Source: Selaginella tamariscina (lineage: Eukaryota; Streptophyta; Lycopodiopsida; Selaginellales; Selaginellaceae). From it: 64,000 nt of DNA. The notes beneath the pieces are model-generated. The model did no database searches, was not told where the DNA came from, and saw only the letters and a program-made list of their open reading frames with translations. Shown one piece after another: positions 12,190 through 21,227 of the stretch. The stretch lies in assembly GCA_003024785.1 (NCBI GenBank), contig PUQB01000509.1, forward strand, positions 1-64,000. Direction: 5' to 3'. The stretch's first letter is position 1; each line of letters starts with the position of its first letter. The position numbers and the translations under genes are program-made.

Positions 12190-13100
12190 TTATTGCACAT
12201 GCATGCTCGTAACTAGCTATGCCTTGTTACAGGCATTTATACACACTCTCAGTCTCTCTAGCTTTTTCCTTTTAAAAAGAAATCATTGTAATTAATATAT
12301 CATTGTTCATGTACACAGTATTTCAAAATTAACAGTGCTAATTTAAGTTAGTATATAAATCGTTTCTTTGTTCATTATACACACAAAAGATACAATCTTC
12401 TTCTATACGAGTTCAAACTTAAATTAGCGTTCTTTTATTAATACTATGTATAATCTTGTTTAAATTGATATTAATATAATAGTATTACCTATACATACGC
12501 GGCTAGTTTGCCGGTCAATACATTTTAAGAGAGATTTAAGATGTATATTATTATGACATAAGGAGGAATATTAAATAAAATATGAATAAATTTCGTTAAT
12601 GTTAATGCATTTTGAATTAATATGTTTTCTTATTGAATGTGTTTTTGTGCATGTTAATTAAAAGCTTAAAAAGAAATACCTACCAAAACCTTTGAAATTA
12701 TGGAAATATTAAATCGTTCGTTACTACGTGTATAAAAATTGAAGGGGAAATAAATTTTTGATACATGTGGTAATGAACGATTTAGATTATACTGGTATAT
12801 CCGTAGTATTAGATAAACTGTTCATGGATTGCTGATCTAATAATGTTATAATTGTTTTGAAAATATACCTTTGGATTAATTATTCATGATTTTTAATATA
12901 TATTTTAAGTTGACAAACCCTCAAAATTAAACATAACTTTCATAAATAAAGCTACATTGTTATTTATTATTATTGTTTTATATGTATATGGTTACTTTCT
13001 ATTGTTTTCTTCATCATTTTATGTAACCATATGTACTGATCAGCTTATATATAATTATATATAATATGATATCTAACCTATAGTTCTTTCTGCTTGCATG
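12000..13100. other. AT-rich intergenic DNA
   Basis: Downstream region of the At1g16860-like gene. A compound (CT)n(CA)n microsatellite lies at about 12154-12190. The remainder is AT-rich with no supported gene. Confidence 0.6.
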
Positions 13101-13105
13101 TGTAA

Positions 13106-13783
13106 CTAAGAACATAATGAAATCTCATATTGTAGCATAATACAATTAAACAGCAAAACGAGTACAAAATGACTTATATAATTCAGTTTAACAAAACAAG
13201 TTGGTAAGACACAAAACGAGTTGGTAAGAACTTCAGTTGTGGCTGGGATTAGGGCAGGGGGTGGAGTTGTGAAGAGGGTTGGGACCGTCGGAACCTCGTG
13301 GAGATCGTCGCCCCAGTTGTAGAACGGGTCAGGTCCAGAAGGAACTTCTCTCAACTCGGGCAACTCGTTGTGGACGGGACTCGGACCAGAGGGTGGCAGA
13401 TCCACTTTGGGCTTTAACACTTGGAACAATAAAGGAATATCGTGGTTGTACGGGACTGGGACCAGACGTTGGCAGATCCACTCTGGGCTTGGATACTTCA
13501 AACATCATAGGTACGTCGTGGTGTACGGGACTGGGACCAGATGGTGGACTAACCACTTTGGGCTTGGATACTTCAAACGTGCCTAGTTCATTATGTACAG
13601 GATTCGGACCGCCGGGTGGCAAATCGACTTTGGGCTTCGAGGCTTCGAAAGCGCCTACCATGTTACCGCCCGGACTCGGACCGCTGGGGCACCTGAATAA
13701 CATCCTGCTCCATGAGTATTCTCGCTTGCAACCGAATACAAATGCCGATAGGAGCAGCAAGCTCAAGACTATAAAGACGCCAT
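13106..13783 (-). CDS. Multi-domain CLE (CLAVATA3/ESR-related) peptide precursor
   Basis: The minus strand encodes a hydrophobic signal peptide (LSLLLLSAFVFGC after a likely ATG at 13783) and then a train of CLE-like dodecapeptides. In order these are RCPSGPSPGGN (13662-13694), DLPPGGPNPVHN (13590-13625), a SPPSGPSPVHH form (13518-13553), DLPTSGPSPV.. (about 13446-13480), DLPPSGPSPVHN (13367-13402), REVPSGPDPFYN (13316-13351) and a decayed HEVPTVPTLFTT (13265-13300). Known CLE ligands follow R-x-V-P-S-G-P-N/D-P-L/I-H/S-N, so REVPSGPDPFYN is close to the TDIF class. Spacers contain a conserved FEVSKPKV. CLE peptides are secreted, hydroxyprolinated ligands of LRR receptor kinases. There is one base slip inside the fourth unit (a run GGTTG where sister units have GGTG) and another just after the ATG. 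PIP/IDA-type peptides share SGPS but lack this HN ending together with VPSGPDP. The 3' limit is uncertain, because the tail after unit 7 looks like 3' UTR. Confidence 0.78.
13265..13694 (-). repeat. 72-bp then 51-bp in-frame tandem repeats of the CLE precursor
   Basis: Units 1 to 4 begin exactly 72 bp apart (13662, 13590, 13518, 13446), meaning 24 residues. Unit 5 follows after 79 bp and units 6 and 7 after 51 bp each (17 residues). The most conserved bases are those encoding SGPSPV and FEVSKPKV. The same repeat keeps the opposite strand open for 179 codons, which is a by-product. Confidence 0.85.
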
Positions 13784-13819
13784 CTCTAACAACTGACTAT
13801 GAGTTCTTTCCTAAGTAAC

Positions 13820-14179
13820 CACTGAATATATAAGAGGCTAGGGCGCCACGCATGGAGGGAGCCACGCCATAACCGGTCTCTACCTGTACCCGATTACTTA
13901 AAAAGGTGCGATTTTAGAGCAAAAATATGTACCCTAAATCTAGACAAAGGATAATAATACCCCCATCATCTATTATTTTTTAGAATATTCTAAGAATATG
14001 TGTATACGTACATTACTTACTTCCTTTTTTCAAAGTGGTATAATCTATCAAGTTTACCGTGAATTCAGTTCTACATCTAACGGTGTACAATTGAAATCAA
14101 TACACATCCAATATTTTGATATTTTGAGTCATATTTGATCTACGTGGATGTGTGTGTGTGTGTGACAGAGAGAGCATTA

Positions 14180-14214
<35 letters not shown>

Positions 14215-14300
14215 CACATATTATACAGATAGTTGAGTTATCGGGTTTGTTTAACTTTTCTCAGTTACATATGAATAAATTTCATTATGGGGAAGAATTT
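13820..14300. other. Intergenic DNA with compound microsatellite
   Basis: No gene seen. (TG)n at about 14149-14164 and (CT)n(CA)n at about 14180-14218 face each other around a short spacer. Confidence 0.6.
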
Positions 14301-14738
14301 CTAAGAGCGTCTTTGTAGAAGAAAGAGTTTAAAGAGCAGCACATACACAGCAGCCGATGACATGTTTCCCGCAGCAACAAGCATGGACTTTATAAGCACC
14401 AATATCATTTCCAAGTCTCTCTCTAGATCCCCACATTCTTCTTCTAAGAGCATCTCCAGATCGATCTCAATGCCGTCTTCACCGAAAATCAGAGGCTTTT
14501 CGTGCCAATTCAATACCATGTCCTGTTTGTACAGATGCGACAGGCTGCTATTTTCTTCATGGAAAAGCATGTCGTTCCTGTGACCGAAACTCGATTGATC
14601 TGAATTGGGTGGCTTGTAAAACGTTCTTGCAGTCGGTGTAGCGACCCATGAATCGGAATGCGAGCACACCGCTCTGGGACATCGCTTTCCTGCATAGAGT
14701 AGCCATGTATTCGATCGAAAAGCTTTGATTATACCCAC
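14301..14738 (-). CDS. Hypothetical 145-residue protein
   Basis: An uninterrupted 145-codon minus-strand frame in a locally GC-richer stretch. It begins MGIIKAFRSNTWLLYAGKRC, has an acidic middle (EDGIEIDLEMLLEEECGDLE) and ends in a hydrophobic segment (AAVYVLLFKLFLLQRR) that could be a C-terminal membrane anchor. An overlapping frame (14557-14760) offers an alternative N-terminus, MATLCRKAMSQSGVLAFRF, resembling a mitochondrial presequence, so the true start may lie there. I recognise no family. Confidence 0.4.
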   Translation of the reverse strand: MGIIKAFRSNTWLLYAGKRCPRAVCSHSDSWVATPTARTFYKPPNSDQSSFGHRNDMLFHEENSSLSHLYKQDMVLNWHEKPLIFGEDGIEIDLEMLLEEECGDLERDLEMILVLIKSMLVAAGNMSSAAVYVLLFKLFLLQRRS

Positions 14739-15044
14739 ATATAAAACTGCTGTGAATCAATCAAGATCACTGCAAAAGAGCTATAAATCGATCAAGCAGA
14801 CTACAAATCAATAAAATATATATGCTGAGAATCTACATATTTACGCTGCTTTTCCGCGTTTTTCAATGCAGTGACTTTCACGGTTGGCCACCAGAATTGA
14901 GCGTTGAACTTATTAGGGCATGCACATCACTTTCGTGCGTGATCCAACGGACAGAACTCATGCCGCTAGATCAGCCGTGGATTTTAGAGCGCATCTTCTG
15001 GAACAAATGTGTACGAGTTTTTCAACAACCCCGAGTTTTGAAGA

Positions 15045-15682
15045 ATGCTTCCTGGTGTTGAGCTCGCTCGTAGAAGGAGAATAAGCTACTCTGACAGATC
15101 TCGCTCCGCCGCTCGTACATCACGGGAAGTATGTATCATATTTGTAACAATTTCTCAGCTTTATAGATAATTCTTCATATATATTTCAATTGTAGACGCA
15201 ATTAGCGGTTGCTACTGCACTTGAAACTCTTCAGGCACGATATACATCCCAAAGAGAAGATCATGCAGCCAGGAAAGCAGCAGCAAATGAAGCACGAATC
15301 CGTCTTGAAGCCCGTCTTCGAGCAACTTCATTAAGGTAATAATATAAACTTACACGCGCACGCACGCACACATTTGATACTTGATCTTGTAGAGGCGTTA
15401 ATGGTGTTTCGGGGAGCTACAAGAAACGTGGAAGCGAGAAAGCTGATGCCAGTTAATGAGACGAGAAAGCCAATGTTGGTCACAGAAGAAGTGTACAAGA
15501 AAGGAAATGGAGGGGGTGAACTGGACGTGTCCGAGTGCCCGATATGCTTGGAGACGTTTTTGCACGGCCATGACATTGTGTTGAAACTTCCTTGTAGACA
15601 TAGTTTCCACAGGCAGTGTGTGACTAAGTGGGTCCAGACCAATGGCTCCTGTCCTTATTGCCGTTCTCATTTAACTGTATAA
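15045..15682 (+). CDS. RING-H2 finger protein (probable E3 ubiquitin ligase)
   Basis: Three exons (15045-15128, 15196-15335, about 15379-15682). Exon 1 starts MLPGVELARRRR and is Arg/Ser-rich, exon 2 is an Ala/Arg-rich helical stretch (ATALETLQARYTSQREDHAA), and exon 3 holds a C-terminal RING-H2. The zinc ligands are visible as CPICLE, CRHSFH, QC and CPYC, giving the C3H2C3 pattern, with the conserved Trp in KWVQ. RING-H2 proteins recruit E2 enzymes to ubiquitinate partners; the substrate here is unknown. No membrane segment is obvious. The frame slips at the GGGG run near 15411, after which the RING frame continues. The start at 15045 was chosen because it alone keeps exons 1 and 2 in phase across canonical GT-AG sites. 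Confidence 0.8.
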
Positions 15683-15811
15683 TATAAGTATATTGTGTGC
15701 GTGTGCGTGTACGTGTGCGTGTGTGTCTAAACTCAGTGGATAAGTATAATACAGTTCAGGAATACACATAAATGCAACATTGTGTGTGTTTTAGGTCTAA
15801 ATTTAAAAAAT

Positions 15812-16685
15812 ATGAGGTTTCTCCATCTCATTGTTTTAGTGGGCGCCTTGGTAGTGGGCTTTCAGCTGCGAAATGGTACTTACACCACAACACACAAACA
15901 CACACAAACACATGTATATATATACGTTTTATATGGTAATGATTTTAGGTTATATGCGAAGAATGGCGACAGTAGGACTGAGGCCCGTTCGAATCGCCGT
16001 CGTTGGGGATGTGGTAAGCATGGAGAATGATTATTTCATATATCAATTATGTGTTATTATCTTATTTTCTCAGCATGGAGAATGGAAACATGTAACAGAC
16101 CAAAAAGCTTTGCAACATATCCAGGTTAGAAATAATCTAATTAATTTAATACCACGCACACATATATAGAGACACGTGTGTATCTATCGTTCTATATATG
16201 TATGTTTTATGAAATTATTTATTTGTGCAGCCGGATCTGGTGCTGTTTACGGGTAAGTTTTTCTTCTTCTTTTTTATTATTAAGTTTTAAGTTTATATGA
16301 TACAAACATGTGTCTATATATATATATGTGTGTGTGTGTGTGTGCATACTTATAGGTACACACGGATTTAATTTGCTTTACCTTTTTAAGGGGATTTTGG
16401 TAACGAAGATGTTAACTTGGTGAAAGAAGTTGCTAAGCTTGACATGCCAAAAGCTATTATCTTAGGAAACCATGACTGCTGGTGGAGTGGTCTCAGGTAT
16501 AACATGTGTGTATGTGTGTGCACTATATATAACTTTATCATAATAATCATGAAACTATCTGCTTGGGCCACATATTGAGTTATTAAGTACATATTATTCA
16601 GGGAGAGGGGCTATAAAGTTCAAGAGCCACTGATCAAGCCAAATGCAGTACAGGAGCAAATATCAGAGTAATTTCTTTTTTATTT

Positions 16686-16728
<43 letters not shown>

Positions 16729-17472
16729 GAGGAGAGAGAGATACGAGATATGTATCTGATTTTTGTTAGACTTGGGAAGTTTCATGTAGGATTCAGACGT
16801 GTAGATTATCCCCTTCTTAAACTGAGTGTAGTGGGTGGAAGGCCATTCTCACTCGGTGGTTCTAAGATGTTTGGTCACAAACACCTTGCCTCATTGTAAG
16901 TGGTTTTCATACACACACAAAACACACATACACGGATATCTCTATGTTTTCCTGGTTGAGCTAATTAATCTCTCTTTTGTGCAACTAGTTATGGTGTTAC
17001 AGACTTCAACTCCAGTGCTCAAAGGATAACAGAGGCTGCACTTGGCGCTCCTGAAGACCATTCTATCATTTTTCTTGGCCACAATGGACCAACTGGTACA
17101 CACGCACGCACGCACGCACGCACGCACCGTAAAGTTGGGGAATTCTGAATACTTTATAACCAGGACTGGGCTCAAATGCGGATGATATATGTGGGAAAGA
17201 CTTTGAGAAAGGAGCTGGTGACCATGGTGATCCTGGTAAGCCGCCATAGTATTAAACCATTATACATGTATACATTATACGTTATATATCCACGTTTGTG
17301 TGTGCGCGCGATATCTTCTGTTTCATGTATATAGGAGAATATTGTTACATATAAAGAATAAGCAGACTCTGAAGTCCATACCCCTACTTATTTCTTGTTA
17401 CACGCACAGACACACAGGCACATACATGCTCGTCACTAGCTAAAGAAGCCTATTCCTTGTTACAGGCAGTCA

Positions 17473-17503
<31 letters not shown>

Positions 17504-17914
17504 CACACACACACACCAACACACACAGCTGCTTATAGATACAGGTGCACAGATCTGTGTTTTGTGTGTGTTACAAAACCATTTTCTGCGTTTGTTTTAT
17601 GTAGATTTTGAGGAGGATTGAAGTTTTGTGAAGGCAAACGAGGGATACCACTGGTAGTATTCGGTCACATGCACCACAAACTCTCGAAAAATCAAGGGTG
17701 GAGGAAGATGACTGCAGTTGGAGGCAAGGGAACAGTCTACTTAAATGCCGCAGTGGTTCCAAGAACACGAGATTCCGAGCGCGAGAGGGAGTTTGCTGTG
17801 GTGGAGATGGTGAATAACAAAGTGCACAACATTGTTGAGACGTGGGTGAGAGTCGAGGGTGAGGATGTGAGTACTGCACAAGAACGTGTTTTGTTTGATA
17901 GTTCTAAGGCTTAG
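15812..17914 (+). CDS. Calcineurin-like metallophosphoesterase (cyanobacterial/plastid-type, TIGR04168-like)
   Basis: Ten exons: 15812-15875, 15949-16013, 16074-16124, 16231-16252, 16391-16496, 16602-16667, 16770-16895, 16989-17095, 17164-17235 and 17605-17914, all with GT-AG borders. The metal-binding blocks of the superfamily appear in order: GDVHGEW (split by intron 2), LVLFTGDFGNED, ILGNHDCWW, FLGHNGPTG and VFGHMHHKL. This domain layout, with PFSLGGSKMFGHKH before GHNG, matches a family shared by cyanobacteria and plants. The first exon encodes a hydrophobic segment (LHLIVLVGALVVGF) that may be a signal anchor or part of an organelle presequence. The substrate is unknown. One base appears to be missing near 17616 in GAGGAGGATTG, after which the frame resumes LKFCEGKRG. 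Introns carry (CA)n, (TG)n and CGCA repeats. Confidence 0.87.
17460..17520 (+). repeat. Compound (CT)n(CA)n microsatellite
   Basis: About 12 CT units run straight into CA units inside the last intron of the metallophosphoesterase gene. Confidence 0.9.
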
Positions 17915-18220
17915 TACATACGGCCAATACACATGCATTTACACGTTGAAAGTGTGTGTTCTTTGTGTGTAATATGCTGTTGCTTAATGTGCTTAAAAAA
18001 AAATTTATTGAAATTTTTCAATCACACACACACACATACACCACAATCAGGCCCACGTGAAGTCCAGATGCAACATACTCTCGTACGAATACTTCCTCGT
18101 GTACCATCTCTCTCGCACACGCACACGCGCACACATACACACACACACACACAATCAAACTCACACACGCCAATCAAACACATGTCGAAGTGTTGTGTTT
18201 GACTACTGTAATTTGAGAGA

Positions 18221-19351
18221 ATGGCGGAAGCCGGAGAGAGCATGCAAGCATACAATCAGATCTGGAGCCTTACACTGGAATTCGCTGCACCATTCGCAGT
18301 GAATGCCGCACTCAAGCTGGGCATATTCGACATAATCTCCAAGTCGGAGTCCGAACAGGGAGCGACCTTGGAGGACATCAGTAAGCAGCTGGAGCTCCAC
18401 GGACATGTTCCACAAGGTGGGAAGCTGTACAGACTGTTGAGGTTCCTGGTGTTTAAGGATGTTTTAACCTTAAACACTGGTAATTCTCGCTATGGACTCA
18501 CTCCAATGTCCGAGATGCTTGTTCGCGGTGACAACAACCTCTTTGTGGCTCCCATTCTGTCGTTCTTTACATCGGAGGTAAACCAGCTCTGCTGGCAACA
18601 TATAGACAGTGCTATCAGTATGCCTGGAGATTCAAACCCATTCATAAGAGCCCACGGTATGGATCCGGGCAGTTACGTTAGATCACATCCCGAGTTCGGT
18701 GAATTCATTGAGATGTTCAGGGTGGCTGTGAAGGACGCCGAATTTACAGCTACTATGAGATGCTACCACGGCTTTGAAGGCATTAGAAGGCTTGTTGACG
18801 TCGGGGCGGCACGGGATCGTTCGTCGCTGAGATTGTCAAGGTTCATCCTCATATTGAAGCCTTCAACTTTGACCTTCCTCAGGCATTTGCGAATGCGCAA
18901 CCTTATCCAAGTAGTTTGCCATCCATTTTTTATTTGATTCATATTGTGTGCTCGATCAGGTGTGAAGAATGTCCCTGGGAATGCAATGGAGAGTATACCT
19001 TCTGCAGATGGAATTTTTATGAAGGTTAGTGACAAGAGTTGGAAGAAAATTGAAGATGAGATTTGATTTTGCAGAACTTCTTGCACATGTTTTCGGACTC
19101 GGACGCATTAAAGATACTTGCTAACTGTTACGAAGGCGCTTGAGAACAATGGCAAAGTTATAATAAGCGACATGGTAATGGACGAGAGTAAGGAGCTGCA
19201 CTTGCTGCTTGACATGCAGTTCCTTAATAACCAACGCTACGAACGCACCCGCGGAGAGTGGGAGTCGTTGCTTGCTTCCGGTGGGTTCGAGAGGATTAGT
19301 TTTTATGATATTGGTACACCTTTCTCAATTGTTGAGGCTATTAAAGCTTAA
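18221..19351 (+). CDS. Caffeic acid O-methyltransferase-like SAM-dependent methyltransferase
   Basis: Three exons (18221-18910, 18960-19024, 19075-19351). The N-terminal dimerisation domain reads SLTLEFAAPFAVNAALKLGIFDII and is followed by YRLLRFLVF. The SAM-binding motif I begins LVDVG near 18793, then AFNFDLPQA and VPGNAMESIPSADGIFMK, then the C-terminal NNGKVIISDMVMDE, WESLLASGGFERI and a final PFSIVEAIKA. The catalytic His lies in NFLHMFSDSDALKIL, the position used by plant phenolic O-methyltransferases. Typical substrates are phenylpropanoids or flavonoids; which one cannot be told. Two one-base slips occur, at GGGGCGGC near 18804 (inside the glycine loop) and at GAAGGCGC near 19132. Both lie in G runs with similarity continuing beyond. 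Confidence 0.87.
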
Positions 19352-19403
19352 TAATGTAGAATTTGAACTCTCTCTCTCACACACACGCGTACACACACAC
19401 CCA

Positions 19404-19409
19404 TGTATG

Positions 19410-19441
<32 letters not shown>
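19404..19441 (+). repeat. (TA)n microsatellite
   Basis: A GTAT/TA tract just downstream of the methyltransferase stop codon. Confidence 0.85.
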
Positions 19442-19444
<3 letters not shown>

Positions 19445-19473
19445 ACACTGTACCTATACATTTGTATATGAAT

Positions 19474-19650
19474 ACGGCCAGATCAACCGTTCTAATTTCG
19501 ACGGTCGTCATTTGCAATTAAAAGCTTGTCCTAAGCATATTCTTTAGGAACACTAATATATAGAGAAGGAATGCGGCCAGATCAACCGTTTGTAATTTCG
19601 ACGGTCGTCATTTGCCATTGAAAGCACATGTCCTAAGCATATTCTTTAGG
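19474..19650 (+). repeat. Direct repeat of an 80-bp element upstream of LSM4
   Basis: Two copies (19474-19548 and 19573-19650) share 'cggccagatcaaccgtt', 'taatttcgacggtcgtcatt' and 'tcctaagcatattctttagg' in the same order. Each copy contains CAACCGTT and, about 12 bp further, ACGGTCG, a near-inverted repeat. It ends about 50 bp before the LSM4 start codon, so it may be a duplicated promoter element. Confidence 0.7.
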
Positions 19651-19670
19651 GTTGGGTTAGGGTTGTTGAG
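19646..19670 (+). promoter_or_regulatory. Telo-box-like words before the LSM4 start
   Basis: TTTAGGGTTGGGTTAGGGTTG contains interrupted copies of the plant telo-box (AAACCCTAA on the other strand). Such boxes are known upstream of plant translation and RNA-processing genes. They lie 30-50 bp before the ATG. Confidence 0.5.
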
Positions 19671-19698
19671 GAGGGGAGAAGAGCGGAGGCTACTGAAA

Positions 19699-20745
19699 AT
19701 GGTGCGTGTGTCTCACCCGACAAATCCCATGAATTAATCGTTTTCTTGTTCAATTTCTACTCCTTTGCTTACTGATCTCTGTTTGTGTATGCAGCTTCCG
19801 CTTTCGCTTCTGAAGACAGCAACAGGACATCCCATGGTAAGCAAATTGCTGCTATTTCCCTTGTTTTTGTGATTCTAATCTTGTATACAGTTAGTAGAGC
19901 TTAAGAATGGAGAGACTTACAATGGGCACTTATTAAGTTGCGATAGTTGGATGAACATCCATTTACGGGAAGTGATCTGCACCTCCAAGGTAAATTTCCG
20001 ACTTGGGTCTTCTTGTTTTGTATCTAGAAATTAGTTTCTTGTTTAACTTTGCAGTGACTTGAGCTTCCGTTTGTAGGATGGAGACCGGTTCTGGAGGATG
20101 CCCGAATGCTACATCAGAGGCAATACTATTAAGTACCTCCGTGTTCCCGATGAGGTGACAAATCTCTCGTTTCCCATAAACACACACATGTATGCGTGCG
20201 TGTGTGTCTAGAGAGAGAGAGAGTTGTTTATCAATTTTAACTGCACTGACCTGTGTACATTTTGTGATCTAGGTGATTGATAAAGTACCAGACGAGACAA
20301 AACGTTCAGGTAATTTGACTTCTATATATGTATATGATATCATTTGCAAATAACATACTGACATATATACAATTATATATCTACACACCGTATAAAGGAA
20401 AGTTTTTAATCGTTTCCTGTACAGACCGGAAGCCTCCAATGGTGGGTCGCGGCCGAGGACGAGGAGAAGTTGGAGGAAGGGGTGGCAGAGGAGGTAGAGG
20501 TAAGCTCATTTTTAATAAGATATTGTGTTAATGAATGGTCATGTGTGTGTGTGTGTGTGCCGTCTATAAGACTTATATCTACAGGTGGTCCTCAAGAAGG
20601 AGGCCGTGGAGGCCGTGGAGCTCCGAGGGGTGGTCGAGGTAAGAGTCTTCACGCGTGAACGCACACACATGTTGTGTGTATATATACGGTCATACATATA
20701 CTGACATTGTTTTGTTGTGAAGCTGGAGGTAGGGGCCGTGTTTAA
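19699..20745 (+). CDS. LSM4: LSM4, U6 snRNP / mRNA-decay Sm-like protein
   Basis: Eight exons with canonical borders: 19699-19701 (the ATG alone), 19795-19836, 19891-19989, 20077-20154, 20273-20309, 20425-20499, 20585-20638 and 20723-20745. The product starts [15 protein letters not shown]. Sm motif 1 is [20 protein letters not shown] with MNIHLREV, and Sm motif 2 is [17 protein letters not shown]-terminal RGG tail ([17 protein letters not shown]...) follows and ends GGRGRV. LSM4 is a subunit of the nuclear LSM2-8 ring that binds the U6 3' end in splicing, and of the cytoplasmic LSM1-7 ring that promotes decapping. The RGG tail is typical of plant and animal LSM4. No frame break is seen; this is one of the few intact genes in the window. 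Confidence 0.95.
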
Positions 20746-20749
20746 GTGA

Positions 20750-21227
20750 AGAAATGGTGTGCGTGAAGTTTTGTAGCAATAGGTGCTGCTTAATCTGCTT
20801 CTTTATACTGGCCTCCTTTTTCTCTTTGAATCAGTTTTTTCTTTGTAACATTGTTGCGTGAATTTACACGGACTTCAGAGATCTGTGGTCTTCATTTTTA
20901 TTCGTTTATTAGTGTGAAAGAAGTTATTGTTTTAATAATCATTGAGTTATAAAATTAATATACATATAATATAACAATCTTCTTATGATTTCATTAAATA
21001 AAATCAATGGTTATAATACACAAAGGCAAAAGCAAATTACTTATAAAGCTCACTTATGAGTAGTGAGTGGTTATTTGGTCCTGATAAATTTAAACTGTCG
21101 TGTCATTAATAATAATTACCATTATGCGTCTGCATTATAGTAATTAATTGAATTAAAAAATAAATTGTTAAGGTGCAATTTTCATTTGCCCGTGGCTTTT
21201 ACATATACATAATACAACAAATAAATA
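20750..21227. other. LSM4 3' flank, AT-rich
   Basis: Likely 3' UTR of LSM4 followed by AT-rich DNA up to the left LTR of the gypsy element. No gene seen. Confidence 0.6.

Noticed and set aside
13265-13694. IDA or PIP peptide identity instead of CLE
   Set aside because: SGPS is shared with PIP/IDA peptides, but the VPSGPDP core of unit 6, the HN/HH endings and the twelve-residue frame fit CLE better. It is not fully excluded.
13279-13818. 179-codon plus-strand ORF with a GLGPDGG-type repeat
   Set aside because: It is longer than either minus-strand frame, but it is the antisense of the CLE array. It has no signal peptide or known motif, and its own repeat also shifts frame at the same place (about 13446).
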